A stretch of DNA of 64,000 bases from Tyto alba (lineage: Eukaryota; Chordata; Aves; Strigiformes; Tytonidae). This document shows positions 1 to 10,670 of the stretch, one piece after another. The stretch is from NCBI RefSeq assembly GCF_018691265.1, contig NW_024881321.1, forward strand, positions 16,278,698 to 16,342,697. Direction: 5' to 3'. Below the pieces are notes generated by a model. That model saw only the letters and a list, made by a program, of their open reading frames with translations. It searched no databases and was not told the origin of the DNA. The translations under genes and the position numbers were made by a program. Within the stretch, counting starts at the first letter, position 1. Each line of letters begins with the position of its first letter.

Positions 1-137
1 TTATTCCCCTTCATCACTACGGGAAAGGGGTGTTACCTGCGGGGAGGCAAACTGATGCTCTGACCAAGGACGCGCCGTACCGATATAACCGACGGCTTGG
101 GAACCTTCTCGTCCCTTCCCTCCCTCCTCCCCTGCAT

Positions 138-186
138 CCAACACACACACAAACACACGTACGCACCCACACCCACGCACAAGCGC
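138..186 (+). repeat. CA-rich imperfect microsatellite
   Basis: Interrupted CA/CACG dinucleotide-rich tract. The short open frames reading through it on both strands are artefacts of the repeat. Confidence 0.8.
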
Positions 187-240
187 ATATCTGCAAATTG
201 CAAATACCAAACGCCAATTAAGCTCCTTGCTTATTTACGA

Positions 241-263
241 TTTTTTTTTTTTTTTTTTTTTTT
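241..263 (+). repeat. T homopolymer (23 nt)
   Basis: Uninterrupted T run. It could be the reverse complement of a retroposed poly(A) tail, but no recognisable element flanks it. Confidence 0.85.
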
Positions 264-379
264 GGTCCCCTCAAGTCGCTGTTCCGACTTCAGAAAATAC
301 GTTTCGAAGTCAGTAACAAAAATAATCTTTATATTGATTTGAGCCTCTCGGTCACATTGCAGCCACCAGAGCCAAAGGG

Positions 380-640
380 TGAGGCGGAGGGGGAGGGGGT
401 GTGCACTTTTCGGTGGGGGTGGCTGGAGCGGGTGAGTGGGCACTGCCTGCTGCCATTCACCTGACGACTGACAGCCACGGGAGAAAAGCCGCAGTGCGAG
501 GAGGAAATGATAACCAACTTCCCTGCGTGAATTAAATGAGGACCGGAATAGACGGGGAGCCCTCTGTCATGTCTGAGTTATACTTGGGGCTCACATCAGA
601 GGTTCTCAGTCGAACGTGTTTATTCACCTACCAACAGGTA
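380..640. other. G-rich to mixed sequence, no gene seen
   Basis: A G-rich purine stretch (about 380-440) is followed by moderately CpG-containing DNA. A splice-donor-like word (CAG|GTAGGA) lies at 635-643. No frame is convincingly coding. Confidence 0.4.
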
Positions 641-769
641 GGAAAAGTCGCTCAGAGCGATAATTACGAAGTGCAAAGCCCCTGCCATTAAATTGTGTTA
701 AACCGGTGATCTAATCCGAGATGCCCTTTCCCGTGCTTCCCCCGCCTCACGGAATTAGTTCACCCAGCC

Positions 770-1015
770 ACTCCATCCCTGGCTCCCCACCCAGGCGGAT
801 CGAACTGCCGGCGCTGCCGAGGCCGCCCCGATATTTAAGTGTTCCCGGTTTTCCAACGCGCTCCCCGAGCTCTGCCGGTACCAGGGGACTGGCTTTTCCC
901 GCCCGGCAGCCGCGGGGAACCGCGACATCCCCTCCCTCCGCACCCCTCCGGATCGGGCCCCCGCGCCCCGTGGGGCGGAGGGCGGCGGCTCGGCAGCCGC
1001 TCGAGCACTAATTGT
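770..1015. promoter_or_regulatory. CpG-island-like core, possible promoter
   Basis: This is the most GC- and CpG-dense stretch of the window, with many CG dinucleotides between about 795 and 1005, in sharp contrast to the AT-rich DNA beyond 3.4 kb. In vertebrates unmethylated CpG-dense islands usually mark promoters or developmental regulators. A TATA-like word (atatttaag) sits at about 831-839. Frames across it (for example 721-1011 on the plus strand) give proline/arginine-rich peptides typical of GC-rich non-coding DNA, so I do not call a gene. Direction of transcription, if any, is unknown. Confidence 0.55.
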
Positions 1016-1064
1016 CGCTCTTAATAAGAATACTAATGCTAATAAAAAAAATGCACACCGGCTT

Positions 1065-1067
<3 letters not shown>

Positions 1068-1102
<35 letters not shown>
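1068..1102. repeat. (TA)n microsatellite
   Basis: About 17 perfect TA units lying directly downstream of the first CpG island. Probably length-polymorphic. Confidence 0.95.
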
Positions 1103-1105
<3 letters not shown>

Positions 1106-1242
1106 CTGACAGCTGCGAGACTCAACATTTTCCTCCTCGAGTCACTTAAGTGAATGAAAAACATTGGGGGTATGTGTGTGGGGTACCTTTATTATTCCCA
1201 TATTTCAAAAAAGCAGACAAATATTTTTAATTGTTCTTCGGC

Positions 1243-1272
1243 GGGGGGGGGGGGAAGGGGAGGGGGAAGGGG
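1243..1272 (+). other. G-quadruplex motif
   Basis: Four G tracts of 12, 4, 5 and 4 bases are separated by loops of 2, 1 and 2 adenines. This meets the classical G4 rule (four runs of at least three G with short loops) on the plus strand. It lies about 250 bp downstream of the CpG island core. Confidence 0.8.
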
Positions 1273-1299
1273 ATAGTTGTACGGGAGGTGGAGGAGGAC

Positions 1300-1700
1300 C
1301 TTTAAAAGTCCGAGCCCTTACTTGAAAAGTTTCAGCCCAGAGCAGAATTTTATAGCGAGTTATAAACTCTCAGTAAGAGGAGGATGTTATAAATGGAAGT
1401 GCTGACACAACCTTAACTATAGCGTGTAAACGGCTATGCTATAATATCCATTAAGCAGAAAGAAAAATAAGATGGCTGATCAATAATTTATACAAAGAGT
1501 ACCAACTGCAGACATAATAACTGTAATGTTTGCAAAGCAATCTCTCGCTCTCCAGGCTTAACAGTAAACTAGCGGGGCTGTTAATTTCCAAATCCTACAG
1601 GTAAGAATACAAACAAATTAAACTTGTATTTTGCTCGATATTTCTCATGGCTCGGTAGGATAAAATAAGATTTAATTACGATTCAACTTGGGCTGATTGG
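1300..1700. other. Candidate conserved non-coding element
   Basis: Non-repetitive stretch of balanced composition with homeodomain-type cores (TTAATT and TAATTA-like words, for example near 1579-1585 and 1671-1677) and no open frame of note. It contains a very good splice-donor word, CAG|GTAAGA, at 1598-1606. The call is an inference from texture and position beside a CpG island; conservation cannot be seen from one sequence. Confidence 0.2.
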
Positions 1701-2202
1701 GGAGCTTCCCTCCCCCTTTGCTCCCCGCTCCCGCCTGCTGCCCCCGAGGACCTTTTTGTGCAAAGCTGCGACCGAGAGAGGAACAGGTCGGTTGGACGGG
1801 CGTTGTAAATGGGTCGACTTTTGGGTCACTATAGCTCTTCGGAGAGTTATTCATACATGGAAACAAAATGAAGCCATTTAACTTCAAAAGAAAGTTACAG
1901 GGTTTTCCAGTGCCACGAGCTGAAACACAATACCCCCACCGGCACGATAAGCATCAGCTGTCAGAGGACAATGCGCTGGCGCTTTACACGCAGGAGGCTG
2001 CCGGGGGAAAGGAGGAAAAAAAAAAATCTGCTTTAGGGGAAACCAGTGCGTCTTCCACTATCCTAAGCGGAGAGTGGGCCAGCAACTGTTATCTTCATTT
2101 GCATGGGAGTGTTATCTTCCATTTCCGTCTACTGTATTTAGATAGCAAAGCAGAGGAACAAAGTCTGAAAGTTGCTAAGTAGGCTCGGGTAATGTGCCGA
2201 GG

Positions 2203-2222
2203 TTTTTTTTTTTTTTTTTTTT
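2203..2222 (+). repeat. T homopolymer (20 nt)
   Basis: Uninterrupted T run in otherwise unique DNA. Confidence 0.85.
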
Positions 2223-2526
2223 GCATGTCTCTTGCAGTAGTACCAAAGAGATCCCTTCTTTGTTAAATAACAAGAGAGAAAGATGTCAGTGGAGGAAATT
2301 TTTTTTAAAAGTGTCCCCTCCTTCTCCCTCCAGCCTAGACAAAACAAAGTTGTGTTGCCAACCACGCCACAAGAAGCTCAAATTCAACGTGGCACGGACG
2401 GATCTTTCGACGGCTTTCAGCTGTGCTTCTTGGGGACTTCACGGATGTTTTGTGTAGTATAATCGGAGCGACACCTTATTTCTGAGCCCTGAGTTGTAAT
2501 GCGGGGTGCTGCTTTGCGAAGTCCTG

Positions 2527-2528
<2 letters not shown>

Positions 2529-2563
<35 letters not shown>

Positions 2564-2593
2564 AAAAATAATAATAATAAAAAAAAAAAAAAA
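2529..2593 (+). repeat. A-rich low-complexity tract
   Basis: Thirty-one consecutive A, then an AAT-rich linker, then another A run. It resembles a retroposed poly(A) tail with a simple-repeat extension, but no retroelement body is recognisable to its left. Confidence 0.85.
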
Positions 2594-2799
2594 GAATTTA
2601 TTTGCCTGGTGCTTGCTTGTCCAGGGACCTCTCACAGCTCAGCTCCAGTAAAGCAAAGACATATAAATGACAACTGCCTGTAGGCTGCACACACAGACGA
2701 AGTCTTTTATACTGAAGCAAGAGTTTTTGCCCCCGCACACCCCGCCCTCCCCCGTTGCCCGGTTGGAAGCAATGTGGCATAGCGTTGCTCAGAGGAACT

Positions 2800-2925
2800 T
2801 AATAGAAATTGCAGCGCCCACTAGTGCCCGTGCGTGGGGGGGAGCCGGGCTGCGCGGCAGCGCTCCGCTCAACTCCCCGCGGGGAAACGTCCTGCGGGGG
2901 CGGGAAGGAAACGCGGACACAACTA
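2800..2925. promoter_or_regulatory. Second CpG-rich patch
   Basis: A short GC-rich block with clustered CG dinucleotides (for example around 2830-2915), separated from the first island by about 1.8 kb of mixed composition. It may be part of the same regulatory domain. It has no coding support in any frame. Confidence 0.4.
2811..2829 (-). promoter_or_regulatory. Possible CTCF-binding site
   Basis: The word gcagcgcccactagtgccc is close to the reverse complement of the CTCF core (a CCASYAGRKGGC-type motif), with a few mismatches. Its place at the edge of a CpG-rich patch would suit an insulator, but a single motif match by eye is weak evidence. Confidence 0.3.
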
Positions 2926-3296
2926 GGGGATGTGATACGGGCAAAATAAGGTTTCAGCTCATCTTTAATTCAGTGAGGGGGGAGGGGGGGTTGTTTCTTC
3001 ATTGTCTAGGTGGAAGCTTAGAAAAAGCAGAAATGGAAAAGTTGTCTTTTCCCTGCTTCTTCCCATCTCACTAAGATCCCTGTGTTGGAGGGGGTGTGTG
3101 AGTGGAGCAAATGTTTCACAGGCAGCATCTTCACGCTGTCATTGCGAAAGGATTTGGAGGGTCTGACCGGCTGTGAAGACTTGATGGGAAGCACGAACAA
3201 TGCTAGATACGTTTCTGAGTTTTGGATACTCACCTGACATGCAAAACTACAGAAGATCCACCAGATATTTCCACTAGGCCCCTTTATTTTCTCAGG

Positions 3297-3376
3297 TGTT
3301 AGGGTTTTGTGTTTTTTTGGGGGGTGGGGGGTTAGGGATTTTGGTGTTGTTTTCTTTGTTTGTTTTGTTTTGCGGT
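3297..3376 (+). repeat. G-rich then TTTG-rich low-complexity tract
   Basis: Two runs of six G separated by one T, then a TTAGGG hexamer, then T/G-rich sequence with TTTG-type repeats. The two TTAGGG words (about 3299 and 3332) are isolated, so this is not a telomere array. Confidence 0.6.
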
Positions 3377-6300
3377 ATTTTACATACATCATGTTCAGAG
3401 ATTGTTAATGGGCAGCATTGAGATTTTCTTGGAAACTTTTCTTGCTTTGGAGATAGGGATGGACTTTGCAGGGAAAGTGACACACAGCCCTCTTGTCTGG
3501 GTAGAAGATACCAAGTAGGTAAGCTCAAAATACACTTTCACAGTGGCACTGCATGTCTCAAATATTTGTTTATTGTCTGTTGTTCACTGGGATACTGGAT
3601 AACGTTCCCAGTCAGATTCAAGCACTTACAATGGTGTCTGGCATAATATGATTCCCCATGCAGGATTCCCAAAACTGTCAGAGGCAGCTTTGAATTATAT
3701 CACACACAGTGGGTCACAGGTAGGTAGAAATGGACCAATCTGTCATCTTCTACCTCCGTCTTTAAAAGCTTTCAGTAAACCATTGGTTCACATTGTATAA
3801 CCTTCTTGAGATACTAAGCCCTTGTTTAGTCAAGAAGGAAAACTCCAAATATGTTCTCAAATACCTTGGGCTCAATGTCTAAAATCATCTGGTGGATGAT
3901 GAAAGGTGGGCCAGGATTAACGTGTCTCTTCTCTACCTCTATTAGTCAGTCACATCTTTTCCTTTATTGTTGCTATGCAGTTTTTCACCAATAATAAGCA
4001 CCTAAATATACACTCAAATTGTTCTCTATGCCAAAAATTTGTCACACAAACCCATAAATACAGAAGGCACTGAATACCAAAGTAGTTGAAAATAATTTGC
4101 AGCAAGTCCTTGTTTTCTTTATTTTCATATTTCCAAAAAATGCATTTATTTTAAAACAGGATAATACTTGGTATAGATATAAAACATAAAAAGAAGTTCC
4201 TGTATCTTTATGGTGGGTATAATATGGCCAAAATAAGTTCCCTTAAAATATACACTGTTGATTTTTATGGATAATGGCAGAAGACTTTTATTATGACTAT
4301 CTGTTTGAATTTATAAATAATATACCTTCACTGTTGTCTGTTCCTCTTCAGTGCTCAGTGATTTACATGCAATTGAATTTTATTAGCATGAATACTGGAC
4401 TTTAAGCTTATGTATTTGAGTACTTACACAAAGTAAATTCTTGGAATATTTATCCAATAGAAATAGACTTATGAAGACAGCAATTCCTCAATACATTCTT
4501 AGCTTTAGGCACAGCTGTAGATCTATAAGTAGGTACTTAACACTGGAAAGCAAGAATCTGAGTCATAAAAGTACCAAAAAGAATAAAAAAAGGAAACCCA
4601 CATTTGATTCTCATATTTTGAAAAGCTAAGGACATTTTAGGGGAAAAGCAGTGAATACATTTGAGTAAAAAATTAATTTAAGAAAATTGTAAAAATATAG
4701 GAGGTGAATTACAGTAATAAAATTTTAACCATACAAAATATCTTTGTTTCGAAGTTCTATACTAGCAAGTTGATTTTGTTAAAGCTTTTTCTCCTAAATA
4801 TGCAAGTCTAAAATTAAAATATAAACTTCAAAGCAAGAAAAATGAACTATCACCATGTAACTGGCTTTAATCTAGCTGGTTAGAAAGAGTTTTAATTGTT
4901 GTGCTTTTGCTTAATTACACCCTTCAATCTGACGATCACTCTCAGTCAGTCAAGGATTATTCCATTTTCACACATGAGGAGGCATAGGGCAACAAAGATC
5001 CATAAAAAAATTCAGGTGCCATACTCAGACTACCAATTGTTACATGACTTCATAGGTGCCTAAATCCCTTAGTGCATAAGCTCAGGCTGACACCGTTCAT
5101 CGAGTGTATACGTTTCCTTTGCTGGACATACAGATGGAAACACAAATCTCAGTGTTGCTGTTTTGTTTTAAGAGAGAGTCCATGCCTGTACACAGTCTTT
5201 GCTTGGGTTCACTACATTCGCACAAGTGGGGCTTCAAGCAAGGTAAAGCTGAAATGAGGCTATTTACTTTTGTGTCCGTATTTGCATTCTGTGGTACAGC
5301 TAATAACCAGTTAGGCAGGTCACTTCCAGGGTGGGAAACCTGCTTTCACACATCCAGCTTCTATCATTCCCACAAGACAAGAGAACTAATCCAGGTTTCC
5401 CACATGGTAGCAGTGAACATGAGCGAATATGAGGTCTCCAATGGTGAAGGTTTCTCTGGTTCTTCCTTGGAAAATTTGGACCAGCTGACCAATACATTAC
5501 TACCAGGAGGAAGACCTCCAGGTAGACTCTCTTATTTCTCAGGTAAACATTTGTGTCACCTTGATGAGAAAAGATCTTAAGGGCTGAATTCAGCCACATT
5601 TGCAGCTGGGCTGTACAGCGTCTTCACTATCAATATTATGGGGTACTCTGTGCCGATAAAAGACCTGTTCTCCATAGATAAATTTACCCTGTCTTGAAAG
5701 TGGGGTTCCTAAGTAGCTTAGATATTTCTAAAATGTTATTCCGTGGTTTTACTTTCTGTTTTAAACTGTTCTATCGACAGCCATAAAGCTATATTCAAAA
5801 CAAACATTTTCTTAACAGCTTTAAGTTTTATTTTTTACTATCAAGCTGAAACAATTACAAGGAAAATAATGCATATAGCAGTATATATAATCGAGGAAAT
5901 GTTTTCTTGAACATTTTGTTTCCTACTGATATAAACTTAGAAGTCAGCGAACAATTTACAAGTAAAGGCCAATAGCTGAATGCTTTTAAATACAGTGACG
6001 TATAACGGCTGCAGTAAATACAGATTTGCAGGCTAGGTTTATGTTAGCAAATTAAACTTGCCTGGGAACATTCCTATGCAGTAAGGCCTACTAGCACATA
6101 TGTGTATTTGTAAACTCTTCTCCTGTCCAAAAGAGAGTAATGGCACCAGCCTGCCAGCTGGGAAAGGTCTCTGGGATATGCAGCCTCTCTCTCACTTAAA
6201 CTGCACCCAAGAATTGGGTTTTAGGATGCTTAAAGTGTGCTGGGGGCTATTCAAACAGTTCTACAGTATAGATCATCATGTTCCAGTACCTGAGAACATT

Positions 6301-7759
6301 CCTAGCACTGTTTAATTTACTAGCACAAATGTAGCTTCAACTGTTCCATACTACAGTAACTGTCTTGAAGCATGCTCACATTGGACACTTTTTATGGGTA
6401 CAAGATCTTGATCTTGTAATCTTTATATGGGCAACATTCCTGCTGACTTCTAGAAATGAAATCTTAAAAAGAAAAAAGTTTCCTTAATTAGTGAGGAATC
6501 CAGCCTTAGCCTATAATTAGAAAATAAAAAGGAAGTTAAATTATAACACAGGAGGAGCCTGCTAAAACACTCCCTACAACATTTTTCCAATGGCATTAAA
6601 GTATTACTCACAAATACAGGGCCTACTTAATTAATTTAGCAGCCTGGACTAGAGAATCAGGTTTTTGTGCTCTCGTGCTTTTGTGCTGGGTTTTTGAAGC
6701 TGAAAATGTAAACATGAATACGTTTTCTATAAGAGACTTCTAGAAAAAATGTTAGGGAAGGGAGGGCACATTCCTTGCTGGGTTTTGTATTAGATTCTTT
6801 ACAGTCAACATCAGTCCTAGAAACCAGCCCAAAGAAGTTAGAATCTTCTTGCAACAGGTTGCCTGCTGTTGAATATATAAGGCTATTTATAACTTTTATT
6901 GATAGGAACACCATAAAAGAGCATTATGCAAAAGGACTGTTGCATTTATTCATGTGTTTTCCCCCAGTTAATATGAACTAACATGCTACTGACCTGTTTG
7001 GGAATTGCATAAATGCAATGTCTTGCACTTCTCTTTACAGCTGCAGCTTGTTTTGAATAGTCAGGCAGGTATAGAATGAGAGAGGAAAGATTATTCTTTG
7101 GAATTTTTACTTTGCCATTTACAAATCAATGACGTTTGCATCTGTCTTAACACATTAGTGAAAGGGCCTGTAATGGAATACTGTGTTACAGATTGGGCTG
7201 AAAAACAATATTGAACAGAAAACTGTTGCTAGTTTTTCTCAGAACCAGCAGATACTATGAATGATATACTTGACACTTCATAAATAATAGCACACCAAAA
7301 AATCAGGAAGAAAATTACTTTTTGGCTCAGTCTTGCAGTCAGTTGGTATTTTTCCCAAATAAGAACTTTAGGGTCAGTTTTTATAGTCTAACCTTACAAA
7401 GGAGAATAAAATCTTCCTTTCTTCCATTTGAACAGCTTTCATATAGCAATTACTAATTGTAGGTCTGTTAGGAAGATTTATTTGGGAAATAGTTGACTTT
7501 CTACAGCTTGTCTTCCCACAGACAATGTTTTTAGTACACATCTCAGAAACATTTTTTAGTGACAAAACCCATAATTACTGATGGAAAGAAAAAAACCCCA
7601 AACTTGTGCTCTTTAATTCATCTCAGTACTCACTGACCTCTCATATAAATTCTAGCAATCTCCAGTTCATGTCTTCACTTCTTGGTGGAGAGTCTAATAA
7701 TACAGAATGTCATATTGTTAGTGCTTGTTGCTGAATTATAGTACAAAACTTGGTTAATT
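3377..7759. other. AT-rich single-copy-looking DNA, no gene recognised
   Basis: No coding region, RNA gene or recognisable repeat can be supported here. The longest frame (plus strand, 5104-5580, 158 codons) has no domain I know, is mirrored by a 99-codon frame on the other strand, and has no typical initiation context. Some phrases near 5040-5080 (aggtgcctaaatccctt) resemble very old amniote LINE tails, too degraded to call. Confidence 0.5.
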
Positions 7760-7783
7760 AAAAAAAAAAAAAAAAAAAAAAAA
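7760..7783 (+). repeat. A homopolymer (24 nt)
   Basis: Uninterrupted A run. No element boundary is recognisable on either side. Confidence 0.85.
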
Positions 7784-8229
7784 CTAGGCAAACAAGTATC
7801 TGTGAGGAGTCGGATCTCACTTTAAGGCTCAGTTTTTTCTCTGATAACCACCGAGTCTCTTTTGCGGAATCAATTCCAATAAGGCAAAGGTGCCCTCTAT
7901 AGGGGAGAGGCTGTAAATGATGATGGGTAGCTGGAGTTTTAACATTCACAGAAAGCAACAGAAAAGAATGATTTCTTAGCAGTCCGACTTTCAGAGAGAC
8001 ACTGCAGACTAAATATTATGTATAAATGAAGCAGTACAAAAAATAACAAAAAAAACCTGCTTTGCAATAAAGCTGAAAATAATACTCTCAACTGCAGATA
8101 ACAACTAACAGTTTTGTAAAAAGCTGTCCCAGTGCTATACCTGTAATGCAGTGAAAACTGAGTTGCAAGAATCTCCTGAATAAAATGAAATATGAATTTC
8201 AGTCAAAAGGAACTTTATGGAAATAAGAG

Positions 8230-8520
8230 AGTTCAGAAAGCAACACTCTTAAAAAGTCTTTATAGCATGTACTCCTAAAAAAGTTTACCACAAAGCAGAT
8301 TAATTAACAGTCCCAGACGGTTAGCATATTGCTTGCTAAGAAATTGCTTTTGTTAGCATGCCCACAGACACATCTTAGCTGGTATGCAGAATCTCTAGTG
8401 GCTATTTGCAATTATTTGGGGAATTCTTCCTTCAATTTATAATGGCAGTTAATGCCAGCCCAGAGAGAGGCAGGGAATCTGACACTAGTCGTAGTTCATT
8501 GCTTGTTATTAATTATTTTC
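8230..8520. other. Candidate conserved non-coding element
   Basis: Unique stretch rich in homeodomain/POU-like words (TTAATTAA at about 8300, GCAATTATTT at about 8408, TTATTAATTA at about 8507) with no open frame. Suggested only by motif texture. Confidence 0.15.
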
Positions 8521-8625
8521 TAGATCCCACTTCTGTAATCCATTAGGATGACTAGCAGTTCCTGTTTTCTTGATTTTCTGTCTCTCTCCCTGTTTCCTTT
8601 TCTTTTTACATTAGCTTTATGTTTG

Positions 8626-8680
8626 TGGGTTTTTTTTGTTTTGTTTTGTTTTTTTTTTTTTTTTGTTCTGTTTTTTTTTT
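8626..8680 (+). repeat. T/G low-complexity tract
   Basis: T runs interrupted by single G or TG. The 68- and 79-codon frames across it are phenylalanine-rich artefacts. Confidence 0.85.
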
Positions 8681-8751
8681 CTCTATTTATATATATCTAC
8701 ACTTTTGGAGTAACAATGACATTGCATATACTAACCTCCATTACTATGCAA

Positions 8752-8802
8752 TGAACAGTACCATGGAGTTGGAAAAAAACCTTCAGAATTATGATTTAGC
8801 CT
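8752..8802 (-). mobile_element. Possible short CR1 tail fragment
   Basis: The plus strand reads like a diverged antisense CR1 3' end (a GTTGGAAAA..ACCTTCA..AT.AT pattern). About 50 bp is short and could be coincidence. Confidence 0.25.
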
Positions 8803-9790
8803 CCTTCTGTCTTTACCAGAAAGTCAGAGAAGAAGCAGAAATTAATTCTAGTGTTTGATTTGCTATATATGTTAGGACTACTATGAAAACCTAGGCTGAA
8901 CCATAGTTTAGAAAGTGAAGGTCAGTGTTGTAAATATGCAGTCTAATCTGCTTCTAAATATGGCTGTAAAGAGAAGGGTGGGTTTTGCTCACCTGTGGAA
9001 AAGTTAAGGATAATAAGTTTTAAAACCCATGGATTGTTAAAGCTGTTTGAGATTTTTTTTCAGGTCTAGATTGTTATTAAGGGGCCCTTTTCCCAGGTCA
9101 TAACATCAAGACTGACTGTCTTCCAAAAGCAGGGTTGAAGGAAAGGGAGAATGCAGACCTACGGCATTGTCTTTCCTAATCACAGGTTCTGGACAAAAAG
9201 AGCTTGTTCCTTCCTTTACCCACTATTGGAAATACTGGTATGAGGGACATATCTCATGTCTTGAACCATGTAAATGTCAGATTAATGCTTTTGTTTTAAT
9301 TGATATCTGAAACAGCAAGCTCTTTTCCTTCAATCCCTCAAATAACATTGAACCTCTCAGTCCCATTTTAAGAGAAGTAATTTCACTGTACTACTTTTGA
9401 TCTTCAGGGCATGCTTCCAAGTCTATTTACATAAATATATGTTTGGGGAATGACTGAGATTATGGAGTTTTGTGGACTTTTGATGTGCCCTCTTCACATC
9501 CTGTTGCTTATCCTGTGAATCAGATTTGACAGATAGCAGGGTATTCACTCTACCTTCTCTCACAGCCAAAATTAATGCAACTCAGAGGACAAAAGGGAGG
9601 ATCCTATCTCAATGCAGAAATGCTTGTAGGTGCTGCCATACTATGTGAATGTCCTTCACAGGTCAAAGCCTCATGGCAATTTTTTTCCCTGACATAAAGC
9701 ATGTTTACACTATAAGATCTCTGAAGTAGACACCATTGTACCCTGCTTAATTGTTGCATCTTTAACAAAAGTCCATGGTCGTATTTGAAT

Positions 9791-9827
9791 ACCTACCCTG
9801 AAATGTGAAAGTAACCTCAGGGTAGGT
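9791..9827. repeat. Perfect 11-bp inverted repeat (hairpin)
   Basis: The arm ACCTACCCTGA at 9791-9801 is exactly complementary to TCAGGGTAGGT at 9817-9827, with a 15-nt loop. It could form a small hairpin or cruciform. No transposon context is visible. Confidence 0.6.
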
Positions 9828-10653
9828 CTCTTTAAACTCTTTCTTGGCACTATCCAAACCTTTAGCCAAACACAGGACAAACATCCAAGGCTATTTTTTC
9901 CTTTTGCTAGACATCTTGCCTGTGTCTAAACATGCAAGCTGGATCCTTCTGGTTTATTGTATTGATCCTTCTTGGTCCTTTTATAAGACTGTATTTGCAG
10001 TTGCAAAGGTATTATTGTACTTTTAAAAAGATACGTAATAAATTTCACCATGGAAAAGCAATGCTTTTCAAGCATTATATTATTTTTGGGCTTTTTCCTT
10101 AGGTTTTCTTCTTTTAGATTTTTCTTTCCAACTAGAGGCTGCCAGTTCCTCAGATTTACTCCATGGCAGCTGCTTCCAGACAGTACTCACACAACCTATC
10201 TTTAGATGCTTTGCTTATGTGTCAGAGATAGGAGTCCGGTCTCCTTATACAGTCAATGAAAAGAAGTATGCATGTTCAGTGCAGAGATTCAGAAAACCTA
10301 AAGTATAAGCCCTAAGCTGATGTTGTGAAAAAAGTCCTGGGTGACCTGAGACAGACCTTTATCACAAGTGGATTGTAAAATATGTCAAATTTTCCTTTTA
10401 GTTTAGGTACCCTATTTCTTTGTTTACAACTTAATCTTCTTTTCTTATTTTCATCAATCATTGTTTTCTTTGTACCCAATTTGCTCTTTATTGTGCTATC
10501 TTTTAGTTGCTGTGATCATGTTAATATTTTAAATTTTTCTTTGTTGTCTGAACTCTTTCAATCTATTTTTAAACAGTCATGATCAACCTTGACTTGGAAA
10601 AAACTATGGCAAATCTCAATACATGATTTCTTATTTTCTAGTGTCTTTGTCCC

Positions 10654-10670
10654 TTTTTTTTTTTTTTTTC
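10654..10670 (+). repeat. T homopolymer (17 nt)
   Basis: T run inside a pyrimidine-rich segment; nothing else recognised. Confidence 0.8.

Noticed and set aside
721..1011. Pro/Arg-rich 96-codon frame in the CpG island
   Set aside because: GC-rich DNA commonly gives such frames; no domain and no start context of note.
5104..5580. 158-codon plus-strand open frame, the longest in the window
   Set aside because: No domain, signal or family resemblance, a 99-codon frame runs on the opposite strand over the same bases, and there is no sign of splicing or a promoter. Likely chance.
5040..5620. Very old amniote LINE tail suggested by AGGTGCCTAAATCCCTT
   Set aside because: Only short phrases match and their order does not follow the consensus as I remember it.
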